Shown here: positions 36,138-47,000 of the stretch, one piece after another
Position numbering within the stretch: position 1 is the stretch's first letter
Layout of the letters: each line of letters starts with the position of its first letter
Source: Diatrype stigma
Lineage: Eukaryota; Ascomycota; Sordariomycetes; Xylariales; Diatrypaceae
Reading direction: 5' to 3'
Length of the DNA: 64,000 nt
NCBI GenBank assembly: GCA_022225965.2
Contig: JAKJXP020000006.1
Coordinates: 496,001-560,000 of the forward strand
Made by a program: the position numbers and the translations under genes
The notes under the pieces: model-generated
What the model saw: only the letters and a program-made list of their open reading frames with translations
Database searches by the model: none
What the model was told of the DNA's origin: nothing

Positions 36138-37038
36138 CTCAGCCGGTAGGTAATTTTGTTCGCTTGATGAGCTGGAAATCCGACTGTAATTTTTCTTTGG
36201 GCTCGTTGCTAGTTACTGCTGCTGTCGTCTATACGGCTGGAAGTGAATAATGCGCACTCTATTGAGAAATATCCTTCCCCTCCTTACGGGGTAGTCGCTT
36301 GCCCGTTTGGGCCGGGGTGGTCGATCAAAAGCTGCTGGTTCATCTGTTGTCGCCTGGCTTGTGTTAAGAGTACGATGTATATACACTTAACATATGGAAG
36401 TAGGTATTAACCATAATAATCAACCATGGCCAACATGCACGTGTAGAACAAATGACCGCGTTTTGATTCCTAATCATCCTGATTATTCGGGGTTTCAAGG
36501 TAAAGCATCGTAAGCAGCACGTGATTACTACAGGCCAGTTATATCAGACCAGTTATATTCCAGTAAATCTTTCCAAGGTAAGCAGAAGCACGACGTCATT
36601 AGTATAAACTGTTGGAAGACTCCGTAGAAACACTTTCCATCGCATTGCATCTATTTATCGCAGCAAGAATCAGCGATGAGCGAGGTCTAATACTCGCCTA
36701 CTCTGGTCGGTTCAACGTCTGTGCTGCATTAACGACTATGAACCTATATGGTGGCAGTAAGCAGAGTAAATGGGCTGAGCAACGTGAAACCATCCTATCT
36801 GCTCGCTGCCAGCTCCCCAAAGCTCCGCCTGCGTCAAAGTCCGAGCCCGTTGATCAAGAGTAGAAACGTAGTTGTACAGAAATATTTCCTCGGACAAGCA
36901 TGCTTCGTTTTTCTCTGAATATACCCCCCTTTTCGTGAACCAGCACCACCTCATGATAGCGTCTAGCTTGTATACTACCGAAGACTGGCATGCCTAGCGC
37001 CGAGGCAGCTCCGAAGCCTTGTTCATGAATTACGCAGT
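36138..37038. other. Intergenic region between the phosphoesterase and SUB2
   Basis: This 0.9-kb interval is upstream of the phosphoesterase start and downstream of the SUB2 stop. It is moderately AT-rich, has no convincing open frame, and probably holds the phosphoesterase promoter and the SUB2 3'UTR. Confidence 0.6.
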
Positions 37039-39131
37039 CTAAGAGGCCATGTAGGTACCGGGGTCAATGCCACCCTTAGGGAATTCACTGTCGGATGGAT
37101 TAGTCAAAGTAACTCAAGATGAAGCAATTGGTATGTTGGAAGACTTACGGGAGAGCGACTTCGAAACGCTTCTCGATCGCCTTCAGGACCTCCTGGTCGG
37201 TTTCGGTGCTCACGAACGAGATAGCCAAGCCCTTGGTACCGAATCGACCAGCACGACCGACACGGTGAAGGTATGAGTCGGCATCTGTAGGCATATCATA
37301 GTTGATAGCTAGGTTGATACGCTCAATATCGATACCACGGCCGAAGACGTCGGTGGCAACGCAGATACGCTTGTTGAAGTCCTTGAACTCCTTGTAACGT
37401 TTGATACTGCAAGCACGTTAGTTTACGTCATAGCATAGTAGATCGTGTGTGTATACATACCGTTCTTCTTGGCTGACACCGGAGTGGACGGCGATCGACG
37501 GGAAGTTGCACTCGCGAAGGAGCTTATCCAACTCAGTTGCACGGACGGTGCTCTTGACGAAGATGATGACTTGGTTGAATTGAAGATCGTCAAGAAGGTC
37601 GTTGAGCTTGCGGTTCTTCTCACGCTCCTCGATCTTCAGATAGTATTGCTGCAGACCGTGCAGCGTCAACTTGGTGTCCTCATCGACGTAGTGCTCCGTC
37701 GGGTTCTGCATGAACTTTCGGCAGATAGGCTTGATCTCGTCGGAGAGAGTCGCGGAGAACATCATCACCTGCTTCTGCATAGGAGTGGTGCGGAAGATCT
37801 CCTGGACATCACGACGCATGTCTTGGAAGCCGTTAGTTATGATGCGGACGGAACCAATCTCTCGGTAGGTTTCACTGCTTACCGGTAGTATCGAGCATTT
37901 TGTCACACTCATCCAGCACGAAGATGCGGACGCTGTTCAGACGCAGGTACTTGTCGCGAATCAGCGCGTTGAGACGACCGGGAGTGCCGACAATGATGTG
38001 CGGGTGAGTGTCCTTGTTCTTGAGAACCTCGGCATCCTTCACGATGGGAGTACCGCCGTAGAAGACACCAGTCTTGATATCTGGCATGTACTTGCTGAAT
38101 CGGTTGTACTCGTTGCGAATCTGGAAAGCCAGCTCACGAGTGTGGCACATGACCAGGACGGAGCATTCTCCAGCGACAGGCTCGATTTGCTGGAGGGTGG
38201 TCAGGACGAAGACAGCTGTCTTACCAAGACCAGACTTGGCTTGACAAATGATGTCACCTCCCAGAAGGGCCTGCGGAATACAGTTTTGCTGGACTAGAGT
38301 GATCGATCGTAGGTTAGATAGGCTTTCTCAAAACGAATGTGTGAAGGACGAGGTAGGTGGGTGTTCGACAAGGTCCGTCCGTCATATCGCAGCATCGCTA
38401 TCATCGGTTCCGGTGTCGCCATCTCTCCCAGAAAACAGCCCATGAAATCCTCCACTAAGGAATGCGAGGGTGCATGCCCATCGCAATGCCATGCCATAGC
38501 TCTGGGGAAGATGCGATGGCCCGGGGCCAAAGATCATTCCCTATCTGTCCGAAACAGAGGTTTCGAAGATAGACCGCCTGCATTTGGCGATACGCTAGAA
38601 CCAGCGATTTCCATGACGTCCCATTCTGAGCAACGGCGATGGATGTTCTACGTGACAGATCCATGGGTGGGCTCAGAGACCTTCCAGGAATCCATCCACC
38701 ATCCTCTCGTCTCCCCAATGCCAAAGACAGGGACTGGAACCTCGTCGATGGCAACTATGGTATGACTCTGACAACCTCTCGATGCTTGCTTTTCTCTCTT
38801 CTTTGTTTGCCTTGCGATATGCTTGCTTGCGTGACTAGACGGACGCTTGAAGGAGGGAAGGGTGGGTGACTTTTCTGAGTTTGCACGTGTAAAATATGAT
38901 AGACTAACCCTCCGAAGGATGTTCGAAACCGCAGTCGGCAATGGCGCGTAGGAGTTCGGGCTTCAGCAGGAAATCGCGGAAGCCAGTCGAGTGGATACCG
39001 ACGTAGGAGCCCTTCTTGTCAACACTGTTGCTAGCAGCAGCGGCGTCGGACTTCTTGCCGTTGGCGGGCGCCGTCTCATTGGTCGCCAGCTCCTCGTCGG
39101 AGTAGTCGATGAGATCCTCTTCAGCAGACAT
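37039..39131 (-). CDS. sub2: SUB2/UAP56 DECD-box RNA helicase
   Basis: Five exons are inferred: 39131-38909, 38293-37883, 37821-37461, 37406-37149 and 37087-37039, giving 433 aa, the normal length of the family. Diagnostic features are an acidic start ([15 protein letters not shown]), the AKSGLGKT P-loop, the DECD motif ([10 protein letters not shown]) in place of [21 protein letters not shown], the conserved [19 protein letters not shown] linker, [21 protein letters not shown], and the C-terminal [14 protein letters not shown]2 remodels the spliceosome at branch-point recognition and couples splicing and transcription to mRNA export within TREX. Splice sites are clear; the first intron is 615 nt (38294-38908), far longer than the others (56-74 nt). 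It is divergently oriented to the RPR2 gene, 1.08 kb away. Confidence 0.96.
38294..38908 (-). other. Long (615-nt) first intron of SUB2
   Basis: The donor is GTTAGT after codon HPSE and the acceptor is ACTCTAG before VQQNCIPQ, both preserving phase. Length is about eight to ten times that of the other introns in this gene. The minus strand has no protein-like frame linked to the gene here. An intron of this size in an essential splicing factor is a candidate for regulated retention; this is inference. Confidence 0.8.
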
Positions 39132-40210
39132 TGTTACGGTTGATTGATTGATTGGCGACGATGATCGAAGAGGCGAGGCTACGTAGGAAGGTCGGTGGGC
39201 GAGCGCGCTTGATCACGCAGCTGTCGAGGAAGGAAGACGAGAAAAGAAAGAAGATTAATATGCGGAAAAGTTTCGCGGTCAAATGGTGAATTGATGCCAG
39301 ATACAAAAGGTGGCAACAAAAGGCGGCAGGTTGATCTGATGGATCTGGTGATGGAATGGAAGGACGGACAAGTCGAGGCTGGACTTGGGGACTTGGAGTC
39401 GGGTCTGGTCAGTTCAGGCTCAGGTTCAGGTTCAGGTCAAATAAATCCAGAATCCAAGGTCCAGGTCCAAGGCTTTTTAGGTGCAGGAGACTTCGTAGGT
39501 GCAGCAGGTGCAGCAGGTGCAGGAAGTTTGTTAGCCTGTTAGCCTGTTAGCCTGCGGAAGGTACGTGGTCAGAAGAGGTAGAGGTAGACAGACAGACGTG
39601 CGGAAGGCGCAGATGGATTGTGTAAAGTGCTAGAACGCGCTCATGCTAGCGCCCGATCTGGCTTAGCGGTCAAAACAATGGGTAGAAGCCTGAGGTGCTA
39701 GCGGGTACCTAAAGTTTACACCGGGGCTGTGCCACAGTATAATGCAGGTCCGTGCATAACTATGTGTATAACTACTAGGTATCTAGGTACCTAGCATAAC
39801 TGTATGCACGTGCATATGCTCTTGGCTACCTAATTTGTGCCAGGCGCGATGACAGGCGTGGCCAAAGCTCGGAACAATCCGAACCTTTGGAAGGCAGGCA
39901 GCAGAAGGCAGGAAGGAGGCATCATCAATCTCGGCTGCTTGGATACATAAGTAAGTACCTACATACCTACATATTGTCTGATTGTACCTATTATCTGATT
40001 GTCTGGTAACTTGGACTGTCTCCAGGGAATCTACCTATTGTTATTGTTATTCACACCGTATATCTGCAGAGGTACATGTGCAGTAGACTGTTTCCACCAA
40101 ACATTCACTTCCCTCGAAGAAAAAGCAGGCAGATGAAGGCAAGGCCAAGCCTATCACTACCACGTCTTTATCGCCAAATATAATCGTGGCCACGGACTGG
40201 GACCACCATC
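39132..40210. promoter_or_regulatory. Shared divergent promoter region of SUB2 and RPR2
   Basis: The region separates the divergently oriented SUB2 and RPR2 start codons. It contains short tandem duplications (caggtt-type near 39414-39440, gcaggt near 39495-39520, ttagcctg near 39530-39553) and a palindromic TAGGTATCTAGGTACCTA at about 39777-39794. No TATA box or specific factor site can be assigned. RPR2 translation starts in the good context CACCATCATGG. Confidence 0.5.
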
Positions 40211-40768
40211 ATGGCGAAGGGAAAGAACAAGGCAGCTGGAAGCGTGCCCAACCGCCCCATCTACTCCAGGATCTCCTATTTGTACCAAGCGGCAGCATAT
40301 CTGAGCAGCACATCATCCCAGAACCACGAGGTCTCAACGCCCCATGAGGCTGCTGTTGCGCAAACCCAAACTTCTACGGATGCAACAGAAGAGAGCAAGA
40401 GCAATAACACACAGTCACAGGCCTCTGACAACGCAGCCAAGCAAGCAGTATCGCGTCGCTTGCTCAGTGACCTGAGGGCCTGCTCCCTCAAAACTCAGAT
40501 ACGCTTGTCGCCATCCATGAAGCAAACCATCTGCAAATATTGCGATACACTGCTCATCGAGGGGGACACGAGCACCTCCGTAGTCGAGAATCAGAGCAAG
40601 GGCGGCAAGAAGCCGTGGGCCGACGTGCTAGTTGTCAAATGCAACACGTGTGGTGGCGTGAAACGCTTTCCCGTTCAAGCCCCGCGACAGCAGCGGCGGC
40701 CGGTTCGCGAAGCCAGATCCGACCAGAAACCTCAGGATGCTGCAGCCATTCCAGCCAAAGGCGGATGA
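40211..40768 (+). CDS. rpr2: RNase P/MRP Rpr2/Rpp21/Snm1-type protein
   Basis: A single-exon gene of 185 aa, the only secure plus-strand gene in the window. Four cysteines in two CxxC pairs (C108 and C111 in CKYC; C144 and C147 in CNTC) form the zinc ribbon of the Rpr2/Rpp21/Snm1 family. The N-terminal helices RISYLYQAAAYL and RRLLSDLRACSLKTQIRLS are also family features. Rpr2/Rpp21 is a protein subunit of nuclear RNase P that helps process the 5' end of pre-tRNA; Snm1 is the RNase MRP counterpart. The serine/threonine/glutamine-rich segment at about 35-75 and the basic, alanine-rich tail are likely disordered. The N-terminal MAKGKNK is basic. Rpr2 and Snm1 roles cannot be separated by sequence alone. 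Confidence 0.88.
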   Translation: MAKGKNKAAGSVPNRPIYSRISYLYQAAAYLSSTSSQNHEVSTPHEAAVAQTQTSTDATEESKSNNTQSQASDNAAKQAVSRRLLSDLRACSLKTQIRLSPSMKQTICKYCDTLLIEGDTSTSVVENQSKGGKKPWADVLVVKCNTCGGVKRFPVQAPRQQRRPVREARSDQKPQDAAAIPAKGG

Positions 40769-43700
40769 GTAGCCACACACGTCCAGTGCTAGAACCTAAG
40801 ACTTCAATACTCCGATAGGATGCCAATGTCCCTGGATGGAGAAACTGGCTATGCACGCCTGTATAGCACCCATGAATTAATGCTCTCGCATAAGGCCCCG
40901 TGGCTTCTTGCCTAAGGGGCCCAGCTACCATATCTATTGGTTCCAGCGGGGAGTTCCATTCACGCTTACCCTGCCATATATAAGACTGTGAGTAAATTTT
41001 ATACTGCAAGTCATTTGCTAGATTCTCCCCTAACGAAGCATCGTAGATATCCACATCCTAGGAGTTGGGGTTGAGATTACGAAGACCCCTAGCACGAGAG
41101 TCGTGGTAGAATTAAGTGCAACTTACGAAGACGAGCAGTGGTACCAAGGAGAGAAATTAAATGGTCAATATGGTCTCTATCGAGAGAGGCTTTATTACCT
41201 GTGCGCTTTGAATATAAGAACATCGCCGAGATTTAGGGTATAATTCCAAAGCTCAGCAGAGCTTATTGTTCAATTGTCAAGAATACAGAGTAGCAATCTC
41301 CAGATAATGTACGCCACCACCATGACTGCACAAGTAATTGACCCCTAGAGGTTCCAACAAGTGACCAATCTTGACTCGTACTTGAAATCCAACTGCCTCT
41401 GGACCGACGACGCATCGGATACGGCTGTATAGATGAAACAGCCCAACACAATGTCGGCACGGTTCGCCGAGCGTTCGCGCCTCGGGCTCCGGACCGCCAT
41501 TAACCACGAAAGAGCAGGTGCGCTCCCAACCGGCGACCTCATCAAAAGGCCAAAGGGCGAGAATCTCCTCCCGGGAGGACATGATGTCAGTGCGAGGTCG
41601 GCGCTCGGGTGGAAAAATCGTCGGAGAATAGAACAAGAGATACGGAAACGCGCGAGGAAAACGATCAGGCGGCGACTGAGCGGCGACGGACGAGATCCGA
41701 GTATAAGCTGTGGGGTTTACAGGTGACGCGCCATCTAGGTCGCTTCCTCGGATCGATGGTCGTTCTCTAGCGCCCTCCAGCGTCGAGCTGGGTGGGGAGG
41801 CGCTTCCTCGACGCAGACGTGAGGGCCAGGCTAGGAAAACGCCGTGATGGACAGGTATTGTCCTACTTCCCCCCTGATGATCATCCAAGGACGGAAATCC
41901 GTCATATAGGACGGGTATCAGCCTACTCACTCCCCAACCATCCGTTCCCCAGCCAAGGGGGGGCAGGGCGGTGCAATAAACGACATTCTTACACGATACT
42001 CCGGTCAAGACTTCGAACCCCGTAAAGACGGCTTCGACCTAAGGGCGCTGTTCAACTGGACAAACCACAGCCCCCTATAAGTACGGGCCATTAACCCCCC
42101 AGACAGCGACTTCAAGAACGAGATGTACTTCTGCAGGGCTTGCAGGTGCTGCCATTCTAAATTTTTGGTATGTTGTCGACGAGGATGGACGTACATCTCG
42201 CTGGGTCGACCAGACCGCTTCACGGCCCACGTCAGACTCACGGATTCCGAAGTTGTGATGGATTGGGGATCCTCGATCTCGTCTGGGAACCCGTCTGGCT
42301 GCAGCAGAGTACGACTTACGCGCAGCATGCAACATTCAGCATGCGTCAAGCGCCGGGTCAGGGTGCGGCGGCAGCCAGGGGGTGGAGCCGCAGTTGCTGA
42401 CGCCCAGTTGAGAGCAGTAGCACAGTTTCTTGCTACGTTTGAGGTCTTTCGAGTGTTGAAGATCGTAGAAGAATGTCATAATGGTGGTCTAGATGGTCGT
42501 CAGCGTCAGATGACTTCAGGTACACAAAGCCGTCAAAGCAATGCCCTTTTGGATTCGATCGCCAGGAGACGATTTATCGGGGAGGTACGTCCGTCCCATT
42601 GGGGAGTACGTTCTGAGCATACCCGGGAGTTGCTGTGGGGTGGATAACCCTCCCATAGCCCCGTCTTTAGGACCCCTGGAGTTGTCTACAACACCTGAGG
42701 TCAGTGTGCATCTGATAGATAGGTTATATGCATGGCTGTGTAGGCAAAGCCGAGAAGTGTTGGTTGCCAAGCTCGTAGTAAAAGTCCAGTGCTGTTTGCT
42801 TGGGGAGAGAGCACCGCCTTCATATCCTACCGAAAGCTCTTAGGAAAACAGCCTATGCCGAGTGCTTGATTACAGTACCTACACAGATAATCAAGGGAAA
42901 AAAAAAGAAAAAAAGCACAACCAAGATCTGAAAATGTGATCTGTGCCCTTGATCGAAATTGACAAAAAAGAAAGGCCACGCTCGCAACCTGAGAAGAGCA
43001 AATGACTCAGGGAGGTATTAGCCCGCTGACGTGCCTTGTAATTGTGAACTCCACGCCATGCCGCAATGGCAACGTGGGGAGTCCTGTTGAAAGAATCCGT
43101 CACTTTTTTCAACTTAGATGGCCATGGCCGTCTTTCCGGAGTTTGCCCCACTTTACCCGATTTCCCCGGGACCTGGCTGATAAAGTAAGTGGAATGCATT
43201 TCTCCTCAGGCATCGGAGGGGGGAACACAGGGGACCATCCGATTTGTACGAGGCACGGAGTACGGGACGAATGACAGGCACTTCGACCAATATTTTCACC
43301 GGTCACATATGTATGTATGGTACGTATACGTAGCTGGTGGTAATACCTCGAGTACCTAGATGAAAGCACAAAAAGTAACAAAAAAAGTAGGATCCCATTT
43401 GAGGACCGCTCGCCAAACTCTGACATCCCAAACCCATGCCATGCGTCACACTGCACAACAGGTATCACTAGCTACATACAGTGCGGAGGAGGGAAGGGTT
43501 CCCTCTCTCCATCTTCATCTTCGGGGCTACCCACCCCCTTTCCATCTGCTTCCATCCCATCCTCGAAATCTCGTGTTGTAAAATAGTGTCTATATGAGGG
43601 AGAACGCCAGGAACACTGGAGCAGCCTTCGTACCAGCGCAACGCAACATAGTCTGATGCCGTCGTCATATCCAGAATGTAGTGGGTTTGTCATCATTGCG

Positions 43701-44028
43701 TACCTATGTGCGTTTTGCCCGTTTGCCACTTATGCCCGACCCAAAATTGGGATGGTTACCACTATATGCTTGGTTGCCCCATAACACAAGCCAAGCGGAA
43801 AGGGTCATTTGTCCCTCCCTTTCTATCCCGAATTGGCCAAGTGGGAGGAGTTCGGATATCGGCAGGGAGAATCGTGGCGGACATGCATGGAATCCACAGG
43901 AGGAGCGAACGTATTGCGCTCTGATCCTGCTGTCGTTCCATCTTTTCCTTTCCACGTCACTGGGGTAATGACGCGACTCTCCTTTGTCGTTGATGGCCTG
44001 GCCTCATGATCGATTCGTCATCATTAGC
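40769..44028. other. 3.3-kb region with one weak ORF
   Basis: This interval lies between the convergent 3' ends of RPR2 and the Rho1 GEF. The only long open frame is at 41277-42008 on the minus strand, listed separately. Between 42000 and 42540 the minus strand shows coding-like stretches in all three frames but no consistent exon model. A short A-rich tract lies at 42898-42915. Confidence 0.45.
41277..42008 (-). CDS. Hypothetical ORF of unknown function
   Basis: This is an uninterrupted 243-codon frame with no recognisable domain. The C-terminal 100 residues, starting at an internal ATG near 41582 (MSSREEILALWPFDEV, with an ATC-ATG context), look the most protein-like. They include a Cys/His-containing segment, GEPCRHCVGLFHLY. 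The upstream 140 residues are proline- and arginine-rich and may be fortuitous. No splice-consistent extension to the coding-like stretches at 42000-42540 could be found. It may be a small real gene, a decayed gene, or chance. Confidence 0.25.
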   Translation of the reverse strand: MTGVSCKNVVYCTALPPLGWGTDGWGVSRLIPVLYDGFPSLDDHQGGSRTIPVHHGVFLAWPSRLRRGSASPPSSTLEGARERPSIRGSDLDGASPVNPTAYTRISSVAAQSPPDRFPRAFPYLLFYSPTIFPPERRPRTDIMSSREEILALWPFDEVAGWERTCSFVVNGGPEPEARTLGEPCRHCVGLFHLYSRIRCVVGPEAVGFQVRVKIGHLLEPLGVNYLCSHGGGVHYLEIATLYS

Positions 44029-47000
44029 TCATTTCCCACCATGTGCATCATGCATATCATTCCTCTGTATATTGTTCAGGAGCATCTCTAGAACGATCTG
44101 TTGACTGGCAACTTCCGGATGCGCCATGCATATTTTGACGGTACCTTTGGAGTTAGTGACGTCGTTGCCCGTTGGATGGAGTTGTGCGTGGCCATTTGTC
44201 TGGTAAGCGCCTCCTGTTGGGCCCCTGACTCCATAATCTAGCACGCGAACGTCTCTTCCGGCGATGATTTGCCGCAAGCGACCATTCTCCGCATTGCGTA
44301 CCTCGACGTAGTCCTCGTTGAATAGCAAAAGATATTGCCCGTACATTGTAGCACCTTTGGCTTTCTTCTGTTTGCCCGAGTATTCCATGATGACGCTGCG
44401 GCTCACGTCTCCATGCTTATCTACGTATACTGCACAATCCTCGTATGCGAGAAGGAATTCCTGGTCATTGAGGCGGAACATGCCTAGAGGCTTCTGGTCT
44501 CTGATGCGATTCGCGATGTTGGCAATGGCGGGCTGCTTGACGTCCGGTATCGACATCGGAATCTTTTTGTCTAGCGTGAGTAGCTCAAATCCTTTGGACG
44601 TCGAGATAGCTATGTAGGCGTTGAATATATTGATCGAATAGCAGTCCGTGGGGAGGTAGAACTCGTCGTAGTCGCGGAAACTCTCGGTCATCCCCGGAGC
44701 CTTTCGGCTGCCGCCGAACAGTCGCGTCTTTTTCTCGCTCGCTTTCTGGTACACAGGCTCAAGCACCTTGAAAGTGCTATGAAGGTTCTCCTTCCTCTTG
44801 TAGAATATCAACATCCGGTCCTTCATACGAGCTGTTGCGAAAAATGCCACGTCCTTGGCTAGTCTTTGTGGAGAGCGACGGGGGCTGTCACTTGCTGGGG
44901 CCGGATAAGTCGAAGGAGGGGCGATCACATCCAAGGGGTACGAAATGAGGCTTCTATCCGATAGGACCAGCACGATAGAAAACTCCTCAAGCACGGCAAT
45001 TTGTCTGACTCCGCTGATGGATACCGCCTATAAGAGAAGTTTAGCATCATATCTCGAGCGAGTGAAGGGGGTGACTATGACTGACCTTGTGCCAACCTCT
45101 CTGCTCATTAGCCTCCGCTACGCAGACACCAACATCCGTACCAATCGCTATCATGTTCCTTCCGAAAGCTGTGAATCCAGTTGCGCAATGGACGTTGGCG
45201 CGAGAGATTGGAGGAGGGCCACGACCAGCCCCAAATGTCTTTTCTACTTCACGGATAGCCCTGTCAAGTGGTGTTCCGCGTATGTGAACACCGCCAACAT
45301 ATTTGCCTACGGCATTGACAGCATCATAGCCAAAGGCACTGTCAGCCATAACGCGCAACCTGAAGGGCTCAGCATTCTGAGCATGCAACGCTTTGGCATG
45401 GCGTGTTTTGGCCTCGATGATCCTGTTACACCAGTCCTGTCTGACCTGCTGGGACGGGGCAAATAGCGTATAGACTTCGTGACCCAGGTGCTTGACGCGG
45501 AATGGATACAGTATTCTGCCTTCGCTGTCTATTGTGTTGACAGGCGCTAACCGTGTGACAGCGACGGAGTTTACGGTCGAGTTCGTAGCCGCGTGCTCTA
45601 GACCAGGGCGTTCGTTACCATTTGACGCCACCTTGTTCAGCCTCGAGTCAGAAGTGTTGGCCGCGCGGGTCAATGGTGCTGCGATACCCTTCTGCTTTGA
45701 GATGGGATCATCTTGACTACTGTCCAGAAAGAGGAGAGGCATTGGAATTGGCTAAAATAAATGTCAGCGTCAGCGTCAGCGTTGCGAATCAACATTCAGA
45801 ATACCCACTTCTTTCGACACATCGTATTTCTTATCTGCCCTGCCATCCCTCGGCGCTATGAGCTTGGCAAGTATGAGGTAATGGTCGAAGAGAAGAGCAT
45901 GCGTGTCAACCCATCGCACGCCCTTCGAGCCCATTCTCTGGAGGTCACCCTGGAGTATGAGTTCTCGGCCCAGATGATCCAGGTTGAGGTCAGCATGAAA
46001 TCCGGGCCGGAGTACGAGCATCTGATCGAGCTCGATCATGGTGACTTTCTTTTGCATCTCATGGACTTTGGCATCGGCTTCAGTAGCTACTGCCTCTGTC
46101 TCTTCGATGGCTTTGGCAAGGTTAGCCTTCTCCTCGTTGTCTATTATTGAGTTCCCCAGAACAGTCTTCATCAGAAGGATGTATCGTTGGAGACGAGTAA
46201 TCGGTGCTTTCAGATATGTGCTCCAATCAAGTTTCTGTGACCGCTGGTCCGCTTGGTTCTCGTTCAAGAATTGCTTGAACATGTAGTTTCGATCAGCCTC
46301 CCTCTTCACCAGAAAATGCGCATAGGGATAGGAGGCTGCGTATTCGACGTAGGGAACCCGCGCCTTTCGAACCCATTCGCGAAAGATGTCACTGAAGCCC
46401 ACGATCCAGGGCCCCTGCTCCTTCTGGCGGTATTTTAGTTGACCCAAAAGATAGTTCTTGTTGATATCTTTAATGCTCTCGGCCTTGCCAAAAACCGCGC
46501 TGACAAACTTGTCGATTCTGCCCTCGGCAATGATGCGTGGCTGGGCGTGGAGTAGTCGGTCCCGGTAAAGTGAGCGCAGGATTTCAATCTGGTCCATGTA
46601 TGTCTCTTCGGTCGTGACCATCTCGTGGAGGTTGTTCTGCCGTTGGATTTCTTTCTTCGGCTTGCCTTGTATACTATCCTTCGTCATGCCATAGAATGTT
46701 TCCCAGTCTACTACCTTGACTCCTCCAGCCATGAGTTCATCGACGTTAGCCTTCTTGAGAGTCCTAGTGCAATGATGAGAATAACACCTGGCTGTGGCCT
46801 GATGGTTTGCTTCCTCTGCGTCATATTCATGGAGTTTAGGCGAGTAGCAGCCATTCCCAGTCAATTGCCACAACACACCAGAAATGGAACCCTGCCCAAA
46901 CTTAAGCCACTCCTCATCAGGTACAAGGATTCCTGCTTCGAACATTGATTCGGTAACTACAGCCCCCAGCGCTTCGGCATCTGCAACGTTCATGGTGGGA

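Noticed and set aside
38299..38900. Frames on both strands within the first SUB2 intron
   Set aside because: They have no domain character and are bounded by the clear intron of SUB2.
46764..46787. Possible 24-nt intron in ROM2 (GTGTTA...CTAG)
   Set aside because: It is shorter than known fungal introns, and the encoded residues (CYSHHCTRTL) look like part of the conserved protein.
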